Source: Todiramphus chloris collaris
Lineage: Eukaryota > Chordata > Aves > Coraciiformes > Alcedinidae
DNA length: 64,000 nucleotides
Direction: 5' to 3'
Assembly: GCA_025345505.1 (NCBI GenBank)
Contig: JANVCC010000077.1
Location: forward strand, 5,440,045 to 5,504,044
Shown here: piece after piece, positions 51,391-64,000 of the stretch
How positions within the stretch are numbered: position 1 is the stretch's first letter
How the letters are laid out: each line of letters begins with the position of its first letter
Notes under the pieces: model-generated
Told to the model about the DNA's origin: nothing
Database searches by the model: none
Seen by the model: the letters and a program-made list of their open reading frames with translations, nothing else
Translations under genes and position numbers: made by a program

Positions 51391-52409
51391 TAAAAATCCT
51401 GCTACACTGAAACCAAACATTATTCACAGATTTAAGAATGTGAGAAATAAATGTTAATTGCCTCTTCTGTGCTTTCATCTTCTAAAAACCCAACACAAAT
51501 TCTCTATCTCAGCACTGTATCAAGAAGCCATCTATTAACTAATTAAAGGCTCAGAGATATTATCACCAGAAACAAAAGAAAGGCAGGTATGAAGCAGGCA
51601 GTTTTCTGGAAATAGGCTAACAAAGCTGAATGGCCAAGGCAAAGGTTTTGTTCAATATTAAGAGCAATTCTGGAGATGTCTTGCTGAATTCATTAACTTT
51701 CCTACATGATCTATTTTGTTCCTGGAAATTTTCCTCTGACCAAGCATTATTAATGTAGCTAAGTAACTTTCTAGGTTGTCACTAGAGATAATACTTTACA
51801 GAAGAACCTTAATGCACAGGCAACAGACACAAGATAACGCTCCAGGGAACACTGGCATTCCAGCAAGTACTAACCTCACTGGCCATGACCAAGTCCCAGC
51901 AGTCTGGAGGAACAGCATGCTATTGTAAAGACAAAATTCCTAGATCTAGACCTGATGCTTTCCCCATGCTCTGACATAAAGGGTACCGCCAGTTGGGGAG
52001 GGAAAAGTCAGAGATGTTCAAAAGAAGCCTAAATAAAAATAACGCATGCATCACTTCAGATCACAGTGAGCTACAACTTGCTTCGTCTCATTAAAGTGGG
52101 ATCTGGGAATAACTGTATTTGCAAAAGTGCAGGTAGACAAAAAGAGGAGAAAATAAAGTACTCTAGACTTCTTGATTCAAGCTGATAATCAGGCCCTAGA
52201 AGCAGAGGGAGACTGCTGTACTTTAAAGTCCATTCTCCTTGCCAGCAGGGTGGTTCCTTATCTGTTCATCTCCTTCAAAGACTGTGATTTTCACTGGATT
52301 CCTGGGCATAAAGGGAGGCCACATTGGAGAATTGTGAAGTCTGGCATAGTATCTGCTCCATTTTCATTTCACATGCAAAATTACTTGGTTTACTCTTAAA
52401 ACCTTTCTG

Positions 52410-52423
52410 TATATATATATATA
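52410..52423. repeat. (TA)7 microsatellite
   Basis: Seven TA units. They lie shortly upstream of a strong pyrimidine tract ending in AG. Confidence 0.85.
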
Positions 52424-54130
52424 AAAAGTCAAACAAAACAACTATACATTTTTTTCCTTTCCTTTTAGGAATATCTTTGCAAGGTGTTCTTCTCTCCTCT
52501 GCATTAAGTGTCAAGTTGAAAATAAATCTCTTGGTTTCTTGCTGCCTTCTCTTCACCATTATTCTTAATCTTCTAATTAGTCATACTCTGCTAACATCCT
52601 GCAAGGCATCTGCTCCTACAACACCACCACTTGAAACTCCATCCTACCTAGAAATCTGTTCACTAATGTGGTAGTTTTGCAAATGCAAGTAGACAGACAT
52701 TTCAAAGGGTCAAAGAGAACCTCTCATTTGGTACAAACAATGCACAATTAAAATCTCTTTAGAGTGAAGGAACAAAACCTGAAAATTCTGACATATGCCA
52801 TGGGAAATCTCAATAGTGCTACTGAGGAATTTATGAGACTAGGTGCCTTCTAGCCCCTCTTCAGGTGCTGAAAGCCTTATTTTGTGCTGGAACAAGGACA
52901 AACTTTCCATCAGAAGAGTTCCTGTTACATTGATCTTTATAGGATATGTGATCCATCTTTGTTCAATAGAAAAGTTACTGATGCAAGACTCAAAAGCTCA
53001 TTGCAGGTGAAGGAAGGGTGCTAGCAATCTAATAATGTGATTTTTATTCTACACCAGTAGAGCTCTTGAGGATCTATTAAGGAAAGGTGTGTAATAGAGC
53101 ACAAAATAATACAGACACTTGGTGAGAAGTGCTCTCCTGTCTGCCAACCCCTTCAGTTCTTACTATGGTTTAGTAAACAAAGTGAGGAACAGAACTTAGA
53201 GCAGTTCAGGCTGCATGCATTCAACTCTTTCTACAGCCCTTGATCAGGACACCAGACAATTAAGAACAACTCAGGATAATCTGTTTTGAATGCTTAAGAC
53301 CAGCATATTTGCAAGCAATTTCTTCACTGGCTTCCTTTTCTTACCTGGCCTACTAAAAACATGTAATTCTGAATAAACTAAAGCCAGGCAGCTTATCCAC
53401 ATAGGACAGAAAAGGAAAAATAGAGAGGTAAATTCAGTGACTGTCCTGATGTAAGGGTTGAATAAATTCAGCTTTGGAAGAAGGAACACTTATGCATGTG
53501 CTAAACATGGTGAGCATGTAGAGGGGCACATAACAAAGCTGGAGAAAGGCCAGGAGGAATTAATCAGAAAAACACTGTGCATCCACATCTCACAGAAAAT
53601 CCCTCAGTAAAATAAGCAGCGATGTTAAAAAAACCAAAACAAAACCAAAAGAACCACCTCTTGCATTCATACTTTCCAGTATGATCTAACAGGAGACCTC
53701 CAGACAGATTTTCAGCATGCTAATGGGTATAAAGAGAAATACACGTGGAATTTTCAGACAGGCACCTAAGGAAGTCCAAGCAAGTTCCAATCTGAATCTT
53801 TAGATGAATTAAGCACTTACATGCCCTGTAGGTCTAGACAGTATAGGTATCTGTGTGTTTGTTCATTAAACCTAACTCCCTTCCCCATCAGGGCTAGGCT
53901 TGCAGATAAACAAGAAAATCAGTTAATTTTTAGCTAAAACAAAGATTACCCAATATAACTCTAAGAGACTCAAAATAACAACCCTATCAGAGTGTGGTTC
54001 TAAGGTAATATCAGTTTGTTATGATTTCCTAATATTTCTCCATTTGTTTTGTTGATAACAGTGAGAAAAGTGTACCCAGGTTTTAAATATTTGACTTGAA
54101 TTTGGAAACTTACACTTTAGTTAAACTAAC

Positions 54131-54162
54131 AAAAAAAAAAAAAAAAAAACCAAAAACCCCCA
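54131..54162. repeat. poly-A run (19) grading into A/C
   Basis: Nineteen A (54131-54149) followed by CC, AAAAA and a C cluster. It matches the other A/C patches of the window. No retrocopy body was recognised upstream. Confidence 0.85.
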
Positions 54163-57100
54163 AAGAGATTCTCCTAAGCCTCAGTTGCCCCAATTGTCAA
54201 TGAGTTCAAGTTAAATAGGCTCTTCCTTTTTTTTCCATTAAAAAAACCCTAACTTACAAGAAATGTATTGTGTTGGCTCATTTTGTGTATTTCCAGCCTT
54301 GGTTTGTAAAAGATATGATTTCAAAGTGAGGAAGAAGAAGCAGTTTTGAAACCCAACTCCAAAAATTCAACTTTAAGACAGCCTAAACTGAAACATATTG
54401 GTATTACCAAAAGAATGAATTTTTAAACATCAAAATAAATGTTTTATTATTTATAGAATCATCATCATTTATTTATGTATTGTCCAAAGTTGCCTATGTA
54501 ATGTGACTCAGCTTCACAGGTACTTTCAGTCCTTATGATGCTGCCTTCCTGCCACCCCTTCTTTCTTTTTTTTTTTTGACAAAGTTACTGTTCTTTGGGG
54601 AAATGTCATCCAGGTCTAGATGTGAGAAGCTGAATCATTTGGCCATGAATACCATAATAAAAGTAAAACGACTCAAACAATAACATGTCTTCTCAAATAC
54701 AACTCAATTTTTCCTGTATCTTTTGTGTATGTTACAAGCCCTGTTGCTGCTCACCAGCTCTGGGGCCTAAATGTCACGCCTGTTAGCCAATGTGTACTTT
54801 ATGCTTATTGTCCTTTTATGCATTTGTATTTTGTTCTTGTTTTTCTCGAGTCTGGAGTGACTCATAAAAACACAAATCTTTAAAGATGACTTAGAGGGTT
54901 GTGTGAAAGAACAAGCTTGGGCAAGGTGTACTCTGGATTAAAGAGATTGATTAATCCATCATATCAGCATTGAAAATAAAATACAAAACAGGTACCTTAA
55001 CAAGACACATTTAACAATGCAAACTTGTGTGCTGGAAGGAAGATTACTTCTGTACATGTTTTTCCACATTAAGAAATCTATTTCTCTAAGGCTAGCTCTG
55101 CTCTCCTGAGTGCCCAGCCACACAGAAGCCTGTTTCAACTGCTCTATCCACTCTGATTCTAAGGTAGTTAGGGGAAAAAATGCAGCTCTGTATAGAGCTT
55201 GACACATCTCCTCAATTGCTTTCCTCCCAGAAAAAAGAAAAAAATTAAAATAATAAAAAAAGAGGAGTCAAAATAAGGTGGGAATGCAAAGACTAACATT
55301 AAAAGTGGTTGATGGTACAGCCAGCCACCAAGTGTTAGAACTTTCTCTTCTTTCAGAAGGACACAAGGTTCATCAACCTCCAATTCCACTGGAGACAGAG
55401 GCACAGCTCTGCTATGCCCGCAGGGAGAGACCTTCTGTGGAATTCCCACAATGGCTTCCAGAGCCAAGATCAGTTGAGGGAGCAGCTGTTTCAGTCCAAG
55501 CACTTTCTTCCTGACATAGCTGGTCCTTTTCATAAAATAAGTTGAAGAAACGTGGCAAACTGCTAATCTAAAACCAGATAGGTGCACCTGTTGAGATGGT
55601 TTACTGTACACTTACTCTTGCCAGAAATGGCAGTCAAGGAGATTAATAATCTTTCAGCCCTTTTTTCTGACACAAGGGGAAATTTTTACGTTACTACTGA
55701 CTGAATTAGGGACTTTTTCTCTATAAGCACTCCAATCTCCAGTTCACCCACACCACCTCTTAACATCGGTCACTTGTGAGAGTGTGTCATTGATGAGGAA
55801 AGAGCCATAACTGGAAGCAATAAAGAATTGCTAAGAATTTGGACCTTTTTGAGACCTTTAGAGGTGGAATTTTAAATATAAGGCTACTGAAGTGATGTGA
55901 AATACTGAAATTCAAGGATATGAAGAACTGGATGACTGTTTATTGATGGGTTAGTTCACCGCTTCCCACAATCAGGACATGCTGGAGTTTAGCTCATATT
56001 GTCAAAGCTGATAAGTGACAACAGAAAACTTCAACTAACTAAAAACCACAAATTTTTATTTCTACACAGGTTCACTATCTGTTGTCCACTGACCATGTTA
56101 GCTCTAGAGACACTGGGGATACTTCTTTCTCACAGAAGACAGGGATGAGAGAGACAGACAGATTTCCAGGAACAAACTTTGCCTGCTGCTTTAAGGTACT
56201 TCTTGTTTCATAGTTTTCCCTGAAAAAAAATCTTCTAGTTCAGTTTCTCCACATAGAGAAGATCAAGAAAGATAAATGCAAAAGTTTCCACAGAAAGAAC
56301 TTCTAAACAAGCCTGTACATCCAGGGTGTGACACAAGCCTCTTTAAGGTGAAGAGTCTCCATCTATCAACTAAATCAAATATACCTGGCAATGCCAACTG
56401 CCGGCTACCAGAGTCTCACACAGCAGCCAAATAGCTCTGATTTTTTGCTACTCAAGCTCTGAAAGCACATATTTGAAAACTGACCTATCTTGTCCTGGAG
56501 CTCATAATTACACATACCTGCTGTGAAAGCTGAATGAGCAGAGCTTTTAGGAAACAGAATCCAGGAGTGTAGCTCTTCACTGATGGATAACTGAAATGAT
56601 GAGACATTATCCCTGCAAAAATACAGGAAGGAAACATGGCTGAAGACTGAAACAAAATCTGACAGACAGGTTACTTCAGAAATTACAGAAAGGGCAGGAA
56701 TCAGTAATGACATGAGTCTAGAGGAATAAGGGTATTTTTCTCTGAACCTTCTGGTTTTCTGTAATAGTATTTTCTTTTAAAGTACAGCAGAGCTTTCATA
56801 TTGGCAATTACTAATATCTCTGGATGAACCTTGGTGTCTAGTACTCCTCAGACACTCTGTGGCCTTTTCTATTAGCATACCCCATTTAAAGAGAAATACA
56901 GTGTTCACTATACTATCTGCTGAGATATAAAAACTCACTGCTGTAGACTTAAAAGTTGTGTCCCCTGTACTAGGGACTTGATTAAAATAATAAACAAAGG
57001 CAATCTTTGAAAAAGGTTAATCCTAAAGCAAGCCACTTTCTGGCTTCAAATAACCTGTGTTGTTTATGGAAAAGGAGGATGCCTCACAGAACAAGTCACG

Positions 57101-57320
57101 TTCTCCTTTTGGGGCAAGTGAAAAATTAAATCTACAGGGTTTTTTTTCCACTTTATGTAAAAGTGAAATATTTCTTTGAAAACCTATTAGAAGAGTTAGT
57201 TCATAAACTTGAATGCACAAGGTTTCAAAATGGAGTGTTTTGTTTTCTTCTCTTAATCCTTTCAGGGGAATGCAGAACATCAAGTTCCAAAGAAAAAACA
57301 CCTCCCACATCCCTAGGAAG

Positions 57321-57342
57321 GATTAAACCTTGATTAAACCTT
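57321..57342. repeat. 11-bp perfect tandem duplication
   Basis: GATTAAACCTT occurs twice in direct succession (57321-57331 and 57332-57342). Confidence 0.9.
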
Positions 57343-60300
57343 AAAGAGAACACTGTCTCTGACACAGAAAAGAATCACTTACTCTTTCTCCTGGTGTTTC
57401 ATCGCTGAAGAATTGTGTGCACACATACACACATATAGGACGCACCTAACACCATGAGGAGCTGAAGGAAAAAAATCCTACACTAACTTCATCCTAAACT
57501 AGATAAGAAGTGGAATGTACAAATCTACGTCTAACACTAGGTTCCTTACTACTGGTTTTTCCTTCTCCACAGACTAAGAAAAGTAAATTTCCCTCACTAG
57601 TCAAAAGGAATAGAACGTCTGTCTACATTCAACCTGTTGGCAATGTTTTCTTGAACAAGAGAATATTTGCATAACGCTGTTTCCCTTGTCAGGTTCACAA
57701 GAGCTGTGGGACTTATTAGGACTGACTTCGTGTTGAATATTCAACAGGAACTTGCTAGTCATCTGAGAGGCCTCAGAGGAGTCAAAATGTACTTGAGCTA
57801 AGGCCAATGATTTAAAATATATCCCTGTCCAGATTCTGAAAACAAAAAGCACTTTCTGCAGAAGAGTAAAGGCCAGTGAGTACATGAATTGTTAAAAAAG
57901 CCTGCACTTGCTTATTATTTGTGTACACAGAACTTTTCTAGTTCAAAGCAGAGGCTGTTGACGGCTTGCAAAGGCTGATGCTCTTCAACATAGTCTTCCT
58001 TTCTTGACCAAGCCACTGTGAATAGCTCCATGGCCCACTTGTGGCTGCTTAAACCCTTCCCTTTTGTAAAGAAATAAGATACTGCACATTAAAAATGAAG
58101 GCAAATATTTACAAAGACAACTAGGAGAGAAAAGGGCTGTGTGCTTTTGTTGTTGTTAGTGAGCATTTTCGGATGCACTGGAACAAGCCACTTGGCTGCA
58201 CGTAGACATGGCAGGACAGAGATGGTGCAATACAACACTGAAACTTTCTATAGCACGAAGAATCAAAACTATGATCTAGAGGAACATGACTTTTAGATCT
58301 TGGAAACAAAAGAAGCCTTTGACATGGTGAAAGCCCTGGGATCCAAGGATTGGAAGGTGGAAAAGGCCTATCAGATTTAGGCATGCCCCAGTGAAATCAA
58401 TTAGATGTATCCCCACCATTATACGCAAGGCATACTGCTGGATCCTTAAGAAAGGAGACACCTAATGAAGAAAAGGACCTGAGTGACAAGCAAGAAACTT
58501 CCCCAAATATGCTAGATAGGACTCAGAAGCCAAGGGTTGAGAGAACACTTGACAAGCATTTTGGAGACAGCAATGGCCTGCTGAGAGCTAAGCTCTGGCC
58601 AGTGCTAGGAGAAATGGGGAGCAAGGAAAGAATGAGAGATTTACACTGTTCTCTAGGGAAGAAAATAATTCCAGGTATCTGAGGATAGGACTTGATAAGC
58701 TTATTAACTTCAAAAACCTTTCCAAAGCATAGCTTCTGCCCATTACCCTTTCCTCCTTCAATGTAAGGTGATGAGACTTGCTCCTCTTTCCACAGGTGTT
58801 TGCACTTCCCCTGATCCAAGGGCTGTCTCTCCACAGCCCTCTCTGTAAGCCTCTGCACTGGAATGGGATCAAGTACACCCATCTGTGTCCAAATTACGCA
58901 TTTTACCAGCCACAAAGTCTATCCAGATGGCAGACACTCATCTACTGCCAGTAATCCGCTTCTCCACCAGAGTAAATCGATGACAAGTCATCTCAGCAGC
59001 CTTTTAAAAGTGAAAGGGAATAAGGATATACAGATGTTGTTGTATTTTTTAAATAACAAGCCATCCAGGGAAAAAATTAAAAATTAAAGCCTGTAGTGCT
59101 GCTAGAGAACACAGAGTCATTTGGTTTAAAATCACACTATTTGCAAGTATTTTCATTTCTGACAAATGGCAAATGCAGCAGCTATGGCCACTTGCCAAGC
59201 CAGCCCACTCTTTTTTACCTGCTGTGAGCTGAAGTGTTTGCAAACTCTGCTCTTGCCTTCCCATGACTCCTTCCAGCTTGGTACTTGATTAGTTAGAGAG
59301 TTTATAAACATCCCTCCCTCTTCTCTCACCCCCTTAGCATGTGAATTTCCCCTGCCTCCTGAAAAACAGCTCTTCTAGGTATTTTCCTGACTGACTTCTA
59401 ACTGCTGTAACTCTCACCTCTTCTCTTGCAGTTCCTTGTAGAAGTTCAGAAGCCACATCAGCAAGACATAGACAAGAAGCAATGCTGGTTTATTTTCACA
59501 GCTCTACACCATCATGGTGTCTGATACTCTCGGATCTAACACTGATGCAGCAATTACAGAGGTAACAACCATGAGCTTTTAGATGTTCAACACAAGATTC
59601 TTAAAATTATACTGAACTCCAGAAAAAAGGCCATTGACTCAGATAGATGAAATAAGATGCAACTTCCCACTTCTCCCCCACCCCCCATGAAGTCAGCGTA
59701 TAAAATTCCCTTTCCTCCTTGCTAGTTTAAAAGCTTTACGATGTTCACATACTATTTCATGTAGGAGGACCCAACACTGCTAGGTCTTCGAGTGTAAATG
59801 CCTGCACTAAACCACCTCCTCTGGGTTTTTCTGATATTGAGAGACCAAGAATATGATTATTAATCTCCTGCTTCTCCATGAATTCCCAAGCTACCAATGG
59901 GAACAAGACTGCAGGTAGCAAAGTGTGATCTGCAGAGCCAGTAGCAGTACGTTGGCACACATACTTCAATACAAGCACCAAACAAGGCAGAGGAGTAGAA
60001 CCCCTGAACAATTCAAAGGTCTAAATATGAGGATTTCATTCATGAACCCTTGAACTGATTGGTTTGGATTCTCCCATAAATAAATAGCAAATCATGCTAG
60101 ATAGCACACATCTAACAGCTTGATTGGATTCTCCATAATAACATATTCTGTTCCTAAGTACTCAATACAAGGAGAAAACATGCAGGCTTTCTGTAACACC
60201 CAGAAAAACAGTAACAATGTGATGTGTGTCAATCAACTCAATGCTTAGGAATAATAAATGCTATTTAAATACATAAACGGAATAAGAACAAGAAAAATGA

Positions 60301-60604
60301 CAGCAGCAAATACTTTTTTTTTTTTCCTTTCAGTTTTGGCAAAACTAAAGATCACATTTCTTACTGTAGTTTATTGAAAATAATAAATTCTGTCTATTTT
60401 GTGGCTGAATTAATGAACCTGACACTCCCACACTGAAACTTTTTTCTCTGTGCAATGAGAAAGTCTCACCAAAAACAAACAATCAAGTTTGTTGGCGTTT
60501 GCCTACCTAGTAGAATGTTTTCATCTCAATCTGGAGAACATCAGAACTAGGAGATGGGAAACCTCTTAAAAAGTTTTTTTATTGGTTGTTAGGTTTGGTG
60601 TTTT

Positions 60605-60667
60605 GGGGTGTGATTTGTTTTGGGGTGTTTGGTTTTATTTTTGGGGGGGTGGATGGGTGGAGGGGGG
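60605..60667 (+). repeat. G/T-rich tract with quadruplex potential
   Basis: G runs of four (60605-60608), four (60622-60625), seven (60643-60649), three (60655-60657) and six (60662-60667), separated by T-rich loops, with only three A in the last 40 bases. At least four runs of three or more G within about 60 bases satisfy the usual quadruplex pattern, though two loops are long. The 70-codon frame across it (60582-60794) is Gly/Trp/Phe-rich only because of this composition. Confidence 0.8.
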
Positions 60668-61504
60668 TACTTCTGCTGTTGTTTTATTTTTATGTCTATC
60701 GCAGTATTTCAGATTGCAGGTGCAACAATTGTTAAGGGAATGTGACCAGAAGTTCAAGTCTCAAAGTAAGCAATCTTTGAACTCCAGAGAGTGATGGGAG
60801 CAGTACTGGAAACATCAGAGCCAGAAACACTATCCCAAGAGGTCTCATTATACCTGCCTAGATGGCCCAGAAAGCTGGAATAAGTGCTGTGGTTAAGACA
60901 GAAAAACAGGCCTTAGGTCAATTCACACCTTCCCAATTGCAACAGCACACACATGTCTAAGTAGCTTTAGATATTCATCCGGGCGTAGTCTGTGCTTCTG
61001 AAATACAGGAGCTCTTCTCTTTCCCCCACCCTGCCCTAAACAGTTTGCAAGCAGGCACTCCTGCTCTGCTTTTTTGGCAGCTGTGCACAAGGGAACACAT
61101 CTAGGAAACTGCCCCTCATCACCCAGCCTGGCTTCTGCACAAGGTTTCCCCACATTCTTCCACTCCAGTGTCTTCATCTGCTCTCTGGAAGATTTTTAGG
61201 TATTTTCTGACTTTCATGTTTAATTCAGAAATATATTTTAATAATTGCTCTTTTCAAGGCAGGAGCCTTGAAACAGCAATCTAATGGTTTTTAATTTAGT
61301 ATAACCTCCCAGTTTGTTTATGAAACCCTTAGTATTAGAGCAGGCTTCAGTTAACATAAATTGCTGGAGAAGATTCTGATTTTCAGTATTCTCCAGTAGC
61401 ACAAACTTTAAGGTTTGACAAATGGGATAAAATTCACTTAACTTTAGTAAGTATTTTTAAGAAATGTATTTGAAAACAATAGTTTTTATACACATTTCTG
61501 AGGG

Positions 61505-61527
61505 AAAAAAAAAAAAAAAAAAAAAAA
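61505..61527. repeat. poly-A run, 23 bases
   Basis: An uninterrupted run of 23 A, with no retrocopy recognised upstream. Confidence 0.9.
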
Positions 61528-63579
61528 TCAAGGTCTGGAAAGAAAAAAATCCCATGGCAGCTTCTTAGGTCACAGAGGTAAAGAATTTCATCTGTGATCC
61601 CACACATTTCTTGCTCAGACACTAAACTGTCTTGAGTGAAATAACCACTAAGAAGTTTGCCTTGCAGACTCCAGCAACACTCCCCATTCACAGAAGTGTG
61701 CAAAGCACAAGAGTAAAGATTTCTCACAATGATTTTCCAACAGCGTGTGCTTCATTCACTGGAGGGGGTGGGGGGTCAGAAGGCAGCATTTTCTAGAAAA
61801 TCCAGAAAATATATGGATAACACACCAATGTAATCTGAAAGGAACCCATGTATATAGATTGGTTCAAGTGATTGTCACCAAGTGCACCACCTGGCTCCTG
61901 GCACACATGAGCCACAGCTGACAGTAGAAATCAACATCACACTATGACACTTCCTACTTTTAAACCACAAGGGCCATTAAGTGTGTTCAGTCCTTTAAGC
62001 ATCCATTTGTGATCAGGCTGTGATCATCCTACTCCTATGAGGAATAAATTTCCCAGCATCTCCCTGTGAGATTTAAAAAACAAAGAACACCAAACCACTG
62101 TGTTCACTAATGGCATTTACAGCATGGAACGTGCACATTTAGTTTCCAGATTTTACGTGAGCTCAACACTTTATCTCTCATGGTAATTTCTGCAAGACAC
62201 ATTTGGCCATCAGTTTTTATCTTAAAAATTACATTCAATATGTGTTTTCTACAGGTGTTCTCTTCAGAAATAATTTTCAACTACTCAGGCTCAAGTTTCT
62301 GCTTAATTAGTTCTAAAGATAATACCAGAGGGGGAAAAGGGAAGGAGCATATTTATTTCCTAATAAAATTTTCCAATGATCAGAACTCTTCAAGTCTTAA
62401 CTTCACTGCTCTTATAGCAATTCAGTCTTTTAAAAATATCTGCAATACTCAAAGATAGACACTTTAAGATCATGAAAATCTAGGCTTTTGCATCTTTCAA
62501 AATAAATCTTATTACTCTGAACAGACAGATAACATTCCCATAAACAATAGAGACAAAAAACCCTACAACATTTAATGGAGCATTTCAAATGCTTGGTTAG
62601 AAGGCATGGTTAGAAAACTAATTTTCAGACTAGCAGGCCACAAGTGGTAAACAAATTCCCAATACAAAAATGTTTCTGATGGAAATTGCATAAAATGAAT
62701 GATGCTTATTCATGGCCACAGCAGGCTGTGAAAAAAATTAATTTAAAAAGTTGTTTTTTCAGCTCTGCCCAAGAACATCTGATTTCTAAATCAATAGCTG
62801 TCTCTAGACAAACTGAAGTGCTTGTACAACTTCAGACAGGTAATTACTTACAGGGATTGGATGAGGAACAAGAACATCAAGGGATATTGCTCTGTCAATC
62901 TCTCCTTTTATATTTTCTTGTAGCCTTTTGGTTGCTTCAGTGATCATCACTGAGAACCGATTTTGTCCCCTAGTAGGTGCAATATGAAGAACTAATACAC
63001 TAGGTACACATCTTTGATGGTTACTTTTTCAAACTATTCAGTGCAATGGCTGAGGGGCAAAGTTTACAGGGAGGAGACAGTTTAAAAGAGACTTGGACTT
63101 TTTTTTTTTCCTATCTTTTTTTTCAGACTGGTCAGTCTGAATTAATGGTATTTCCTTTCCTGGAAAGAGAATAATGAAGATGCTATAATGAGATGTGAAA
63201 ATTACTTAATTTTAAGAACTATGTTTTTGAGGCCCTTCACATCTGTATAAAAAAAAAGGTTAATATGGTTGTAATCATTAACATATATTATCATGACACA
63301 GCCACAAAACACCAATTGCATCTCCATTGAGGAAGACCCATAAAATATGCATCTAGCTTAACCAACAAGTGATATGATTACTTGAAATTTTTTACCACCA
63401 AGTTGTTAGTGTATTTGAGGAACTGACTTTGAAGTTGTCCTCTTAAGTTTTATGGCTATTATTAAAGACATTACTTTTAGCTAACCTAAAAGTTTCAGGT
63501 TCTTAAAACATCTTAAAATTAAAAACATTTACTTTGCTTCTTTTTATCATAAGTATGATTTCCTCTAAATGCATACACT

Positions 63580-63604
63580 TGTGTGCGTATGCACACACAT
63601 GTAT
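63580..63604. repeat. 25-nt alternating purine-pyrimidine tract
   Basis: From 63580 to 63604 every step alternates pyrimidine and purine, mostly TG/CA with one CG. It includes a 7-bp hairpin (TGTGTGC, GTAT loop, GCACACA). This is the sequence type that favours Z-DNA. Confidence 0.8.
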
Positions 63605-64000
63605 TGCTAAATCCATTAGAATTATCTGCAGGAAAAACCTGTTCCATGCATTTCTATTTTCAGTATTACAGTCAAGGTTCTTTTTCCAAATGAGAAATCT
63701 TCTGTCTCTAAAGTCTATTTTTGACAGCAACGAGTATAAATCACATTTATTTTGCCACTTAAAATAACTTGCTAAAAGTCACCCGCTAGGATACTTTTAC
63801 TGCATGGGACAGTAAGTGAAATGTTATATAAAGTCCTAAAAGGTCTAAGCTTCTACAAGATCTGCAAGTCTTTCTCCAGTTTTATTTGTATAGCTAGAAA
63901 CCCTTGGCAAGTCCTTCTTCAAAGAGCGTACTCAGATATACAAGCCTCCTGAGATAGTGGTGCTTTTTATTAGAAGAGAACATATTTTAATGAACTGGAT

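Larger units (their letters stand above)
48979..60580. other. unique noncoding DNA
   Basis: About 11.6 kb without a recognised gene. The longest frames are 147 codons (55168-55611 minus), 130 codons (58523-58915 minus) and 116 codons (52324-52674 plus), none with a known domain. Simple repeats include a CA/A tract at 51.37 kb, a TA run at 52.41 kb, an A14 run near 50684, an A19 run at 54.13 kb and an 11-bp duplication at 57.32 kb. Confidence 0.65.
60668..64000. other. unique noncoding DNA, right edge
   Basis: No gene is recognised. Open frames are all under 100 codons. The minus-strand frame 61434-61727 gets a run of Phe only from the poly-A tract. Short T-rich stretches lie at about 63.10-63.13 kb. 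The window ends in ordinary AT-rich sequence. Confidence 0.65.

Noticed and set aside
55168-55611. 147-codon minus-strand open frame with a Phe/Ile-rich run
   Set aside because: The hydrophobic run is the translation of an A-rich tract on the plus strand (55235-55262). The rest matches nothing I know.
60582-60794. Gly/Trp-rich small protein
   Set aside because: Composition is a by-product of the G/T-rich tract.

Overview
The window looks like a stretch of vertebrate nuclear DNA, most likely from a bird. It is AT-rich, with no operon structure, no long open reading frame (the longest is about 150 codons, as expected by chance) and no recognisable intact protein-coding gene. The diagnostic element is a 5'-truncated CR1 LINE at 13494-13766 on the minus strand, with the avian-type 3' octamer repeat end. 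Two weaker CR1-like relics lie near 38.6 kb and 46.7 kb. One young CR1, few other interspersed repeats, and many short A-, A/C- and T-rich patches fit a bird gene desert, a long intergenic interval or a giant intron. CR1 also occurs in turtles and crocodilians, so bird is an inference from low repeat density.

Layout. 1-13.5 kb is unique AT-rich sequence with homopolymer and A/C-rich patches and a candidate conserved noncoding block (5.29-5.69 kb). 13.5-13.8 kb holds the CR1 copy. 13.8-26.3 kb is unique sequence with a 19-bp tandem duplication (16.6 kb) and AT-rich palindromic DNA (18.8 kb). 26.3-28.3 kb is the most informative interval. It holds a GC-richer block that translates as the core of an immunoglobulin V-set domain but is broken by a frame change, a perfect 17-bp inverted repeat just after it, and a short protein-like open frame 1.2 kb further on the same strand. 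28.3-41 kb is unique sequence with an 18-base C run, a 36-bp perfect tandem duplication and a CR1 relic. 41-49 kb has a 67-bp perfect tandem duplication, a second possible CR1 relic, an A/C-rich patch and a 17-base G run. 49-64 kb is unique sequence with a G-rich quadruplex-prone tract (60.6 kb), a 23-base A run and a short alternating purine-pyrimidine tract.

No tRNA, rRNA, snRNA, CRISPR array or intact gene was recognised. The main point for a second look is the decayed Ig V-set exon at about 26.5-26.8 kb, whose spacing and motifs are closest, in my reading, to the CD28/PD-1 type of V-set domain. Everything else is ordinary noncoding DNA with local sequence oddities. All similarity statements are from reading the sequence, not from a database search.
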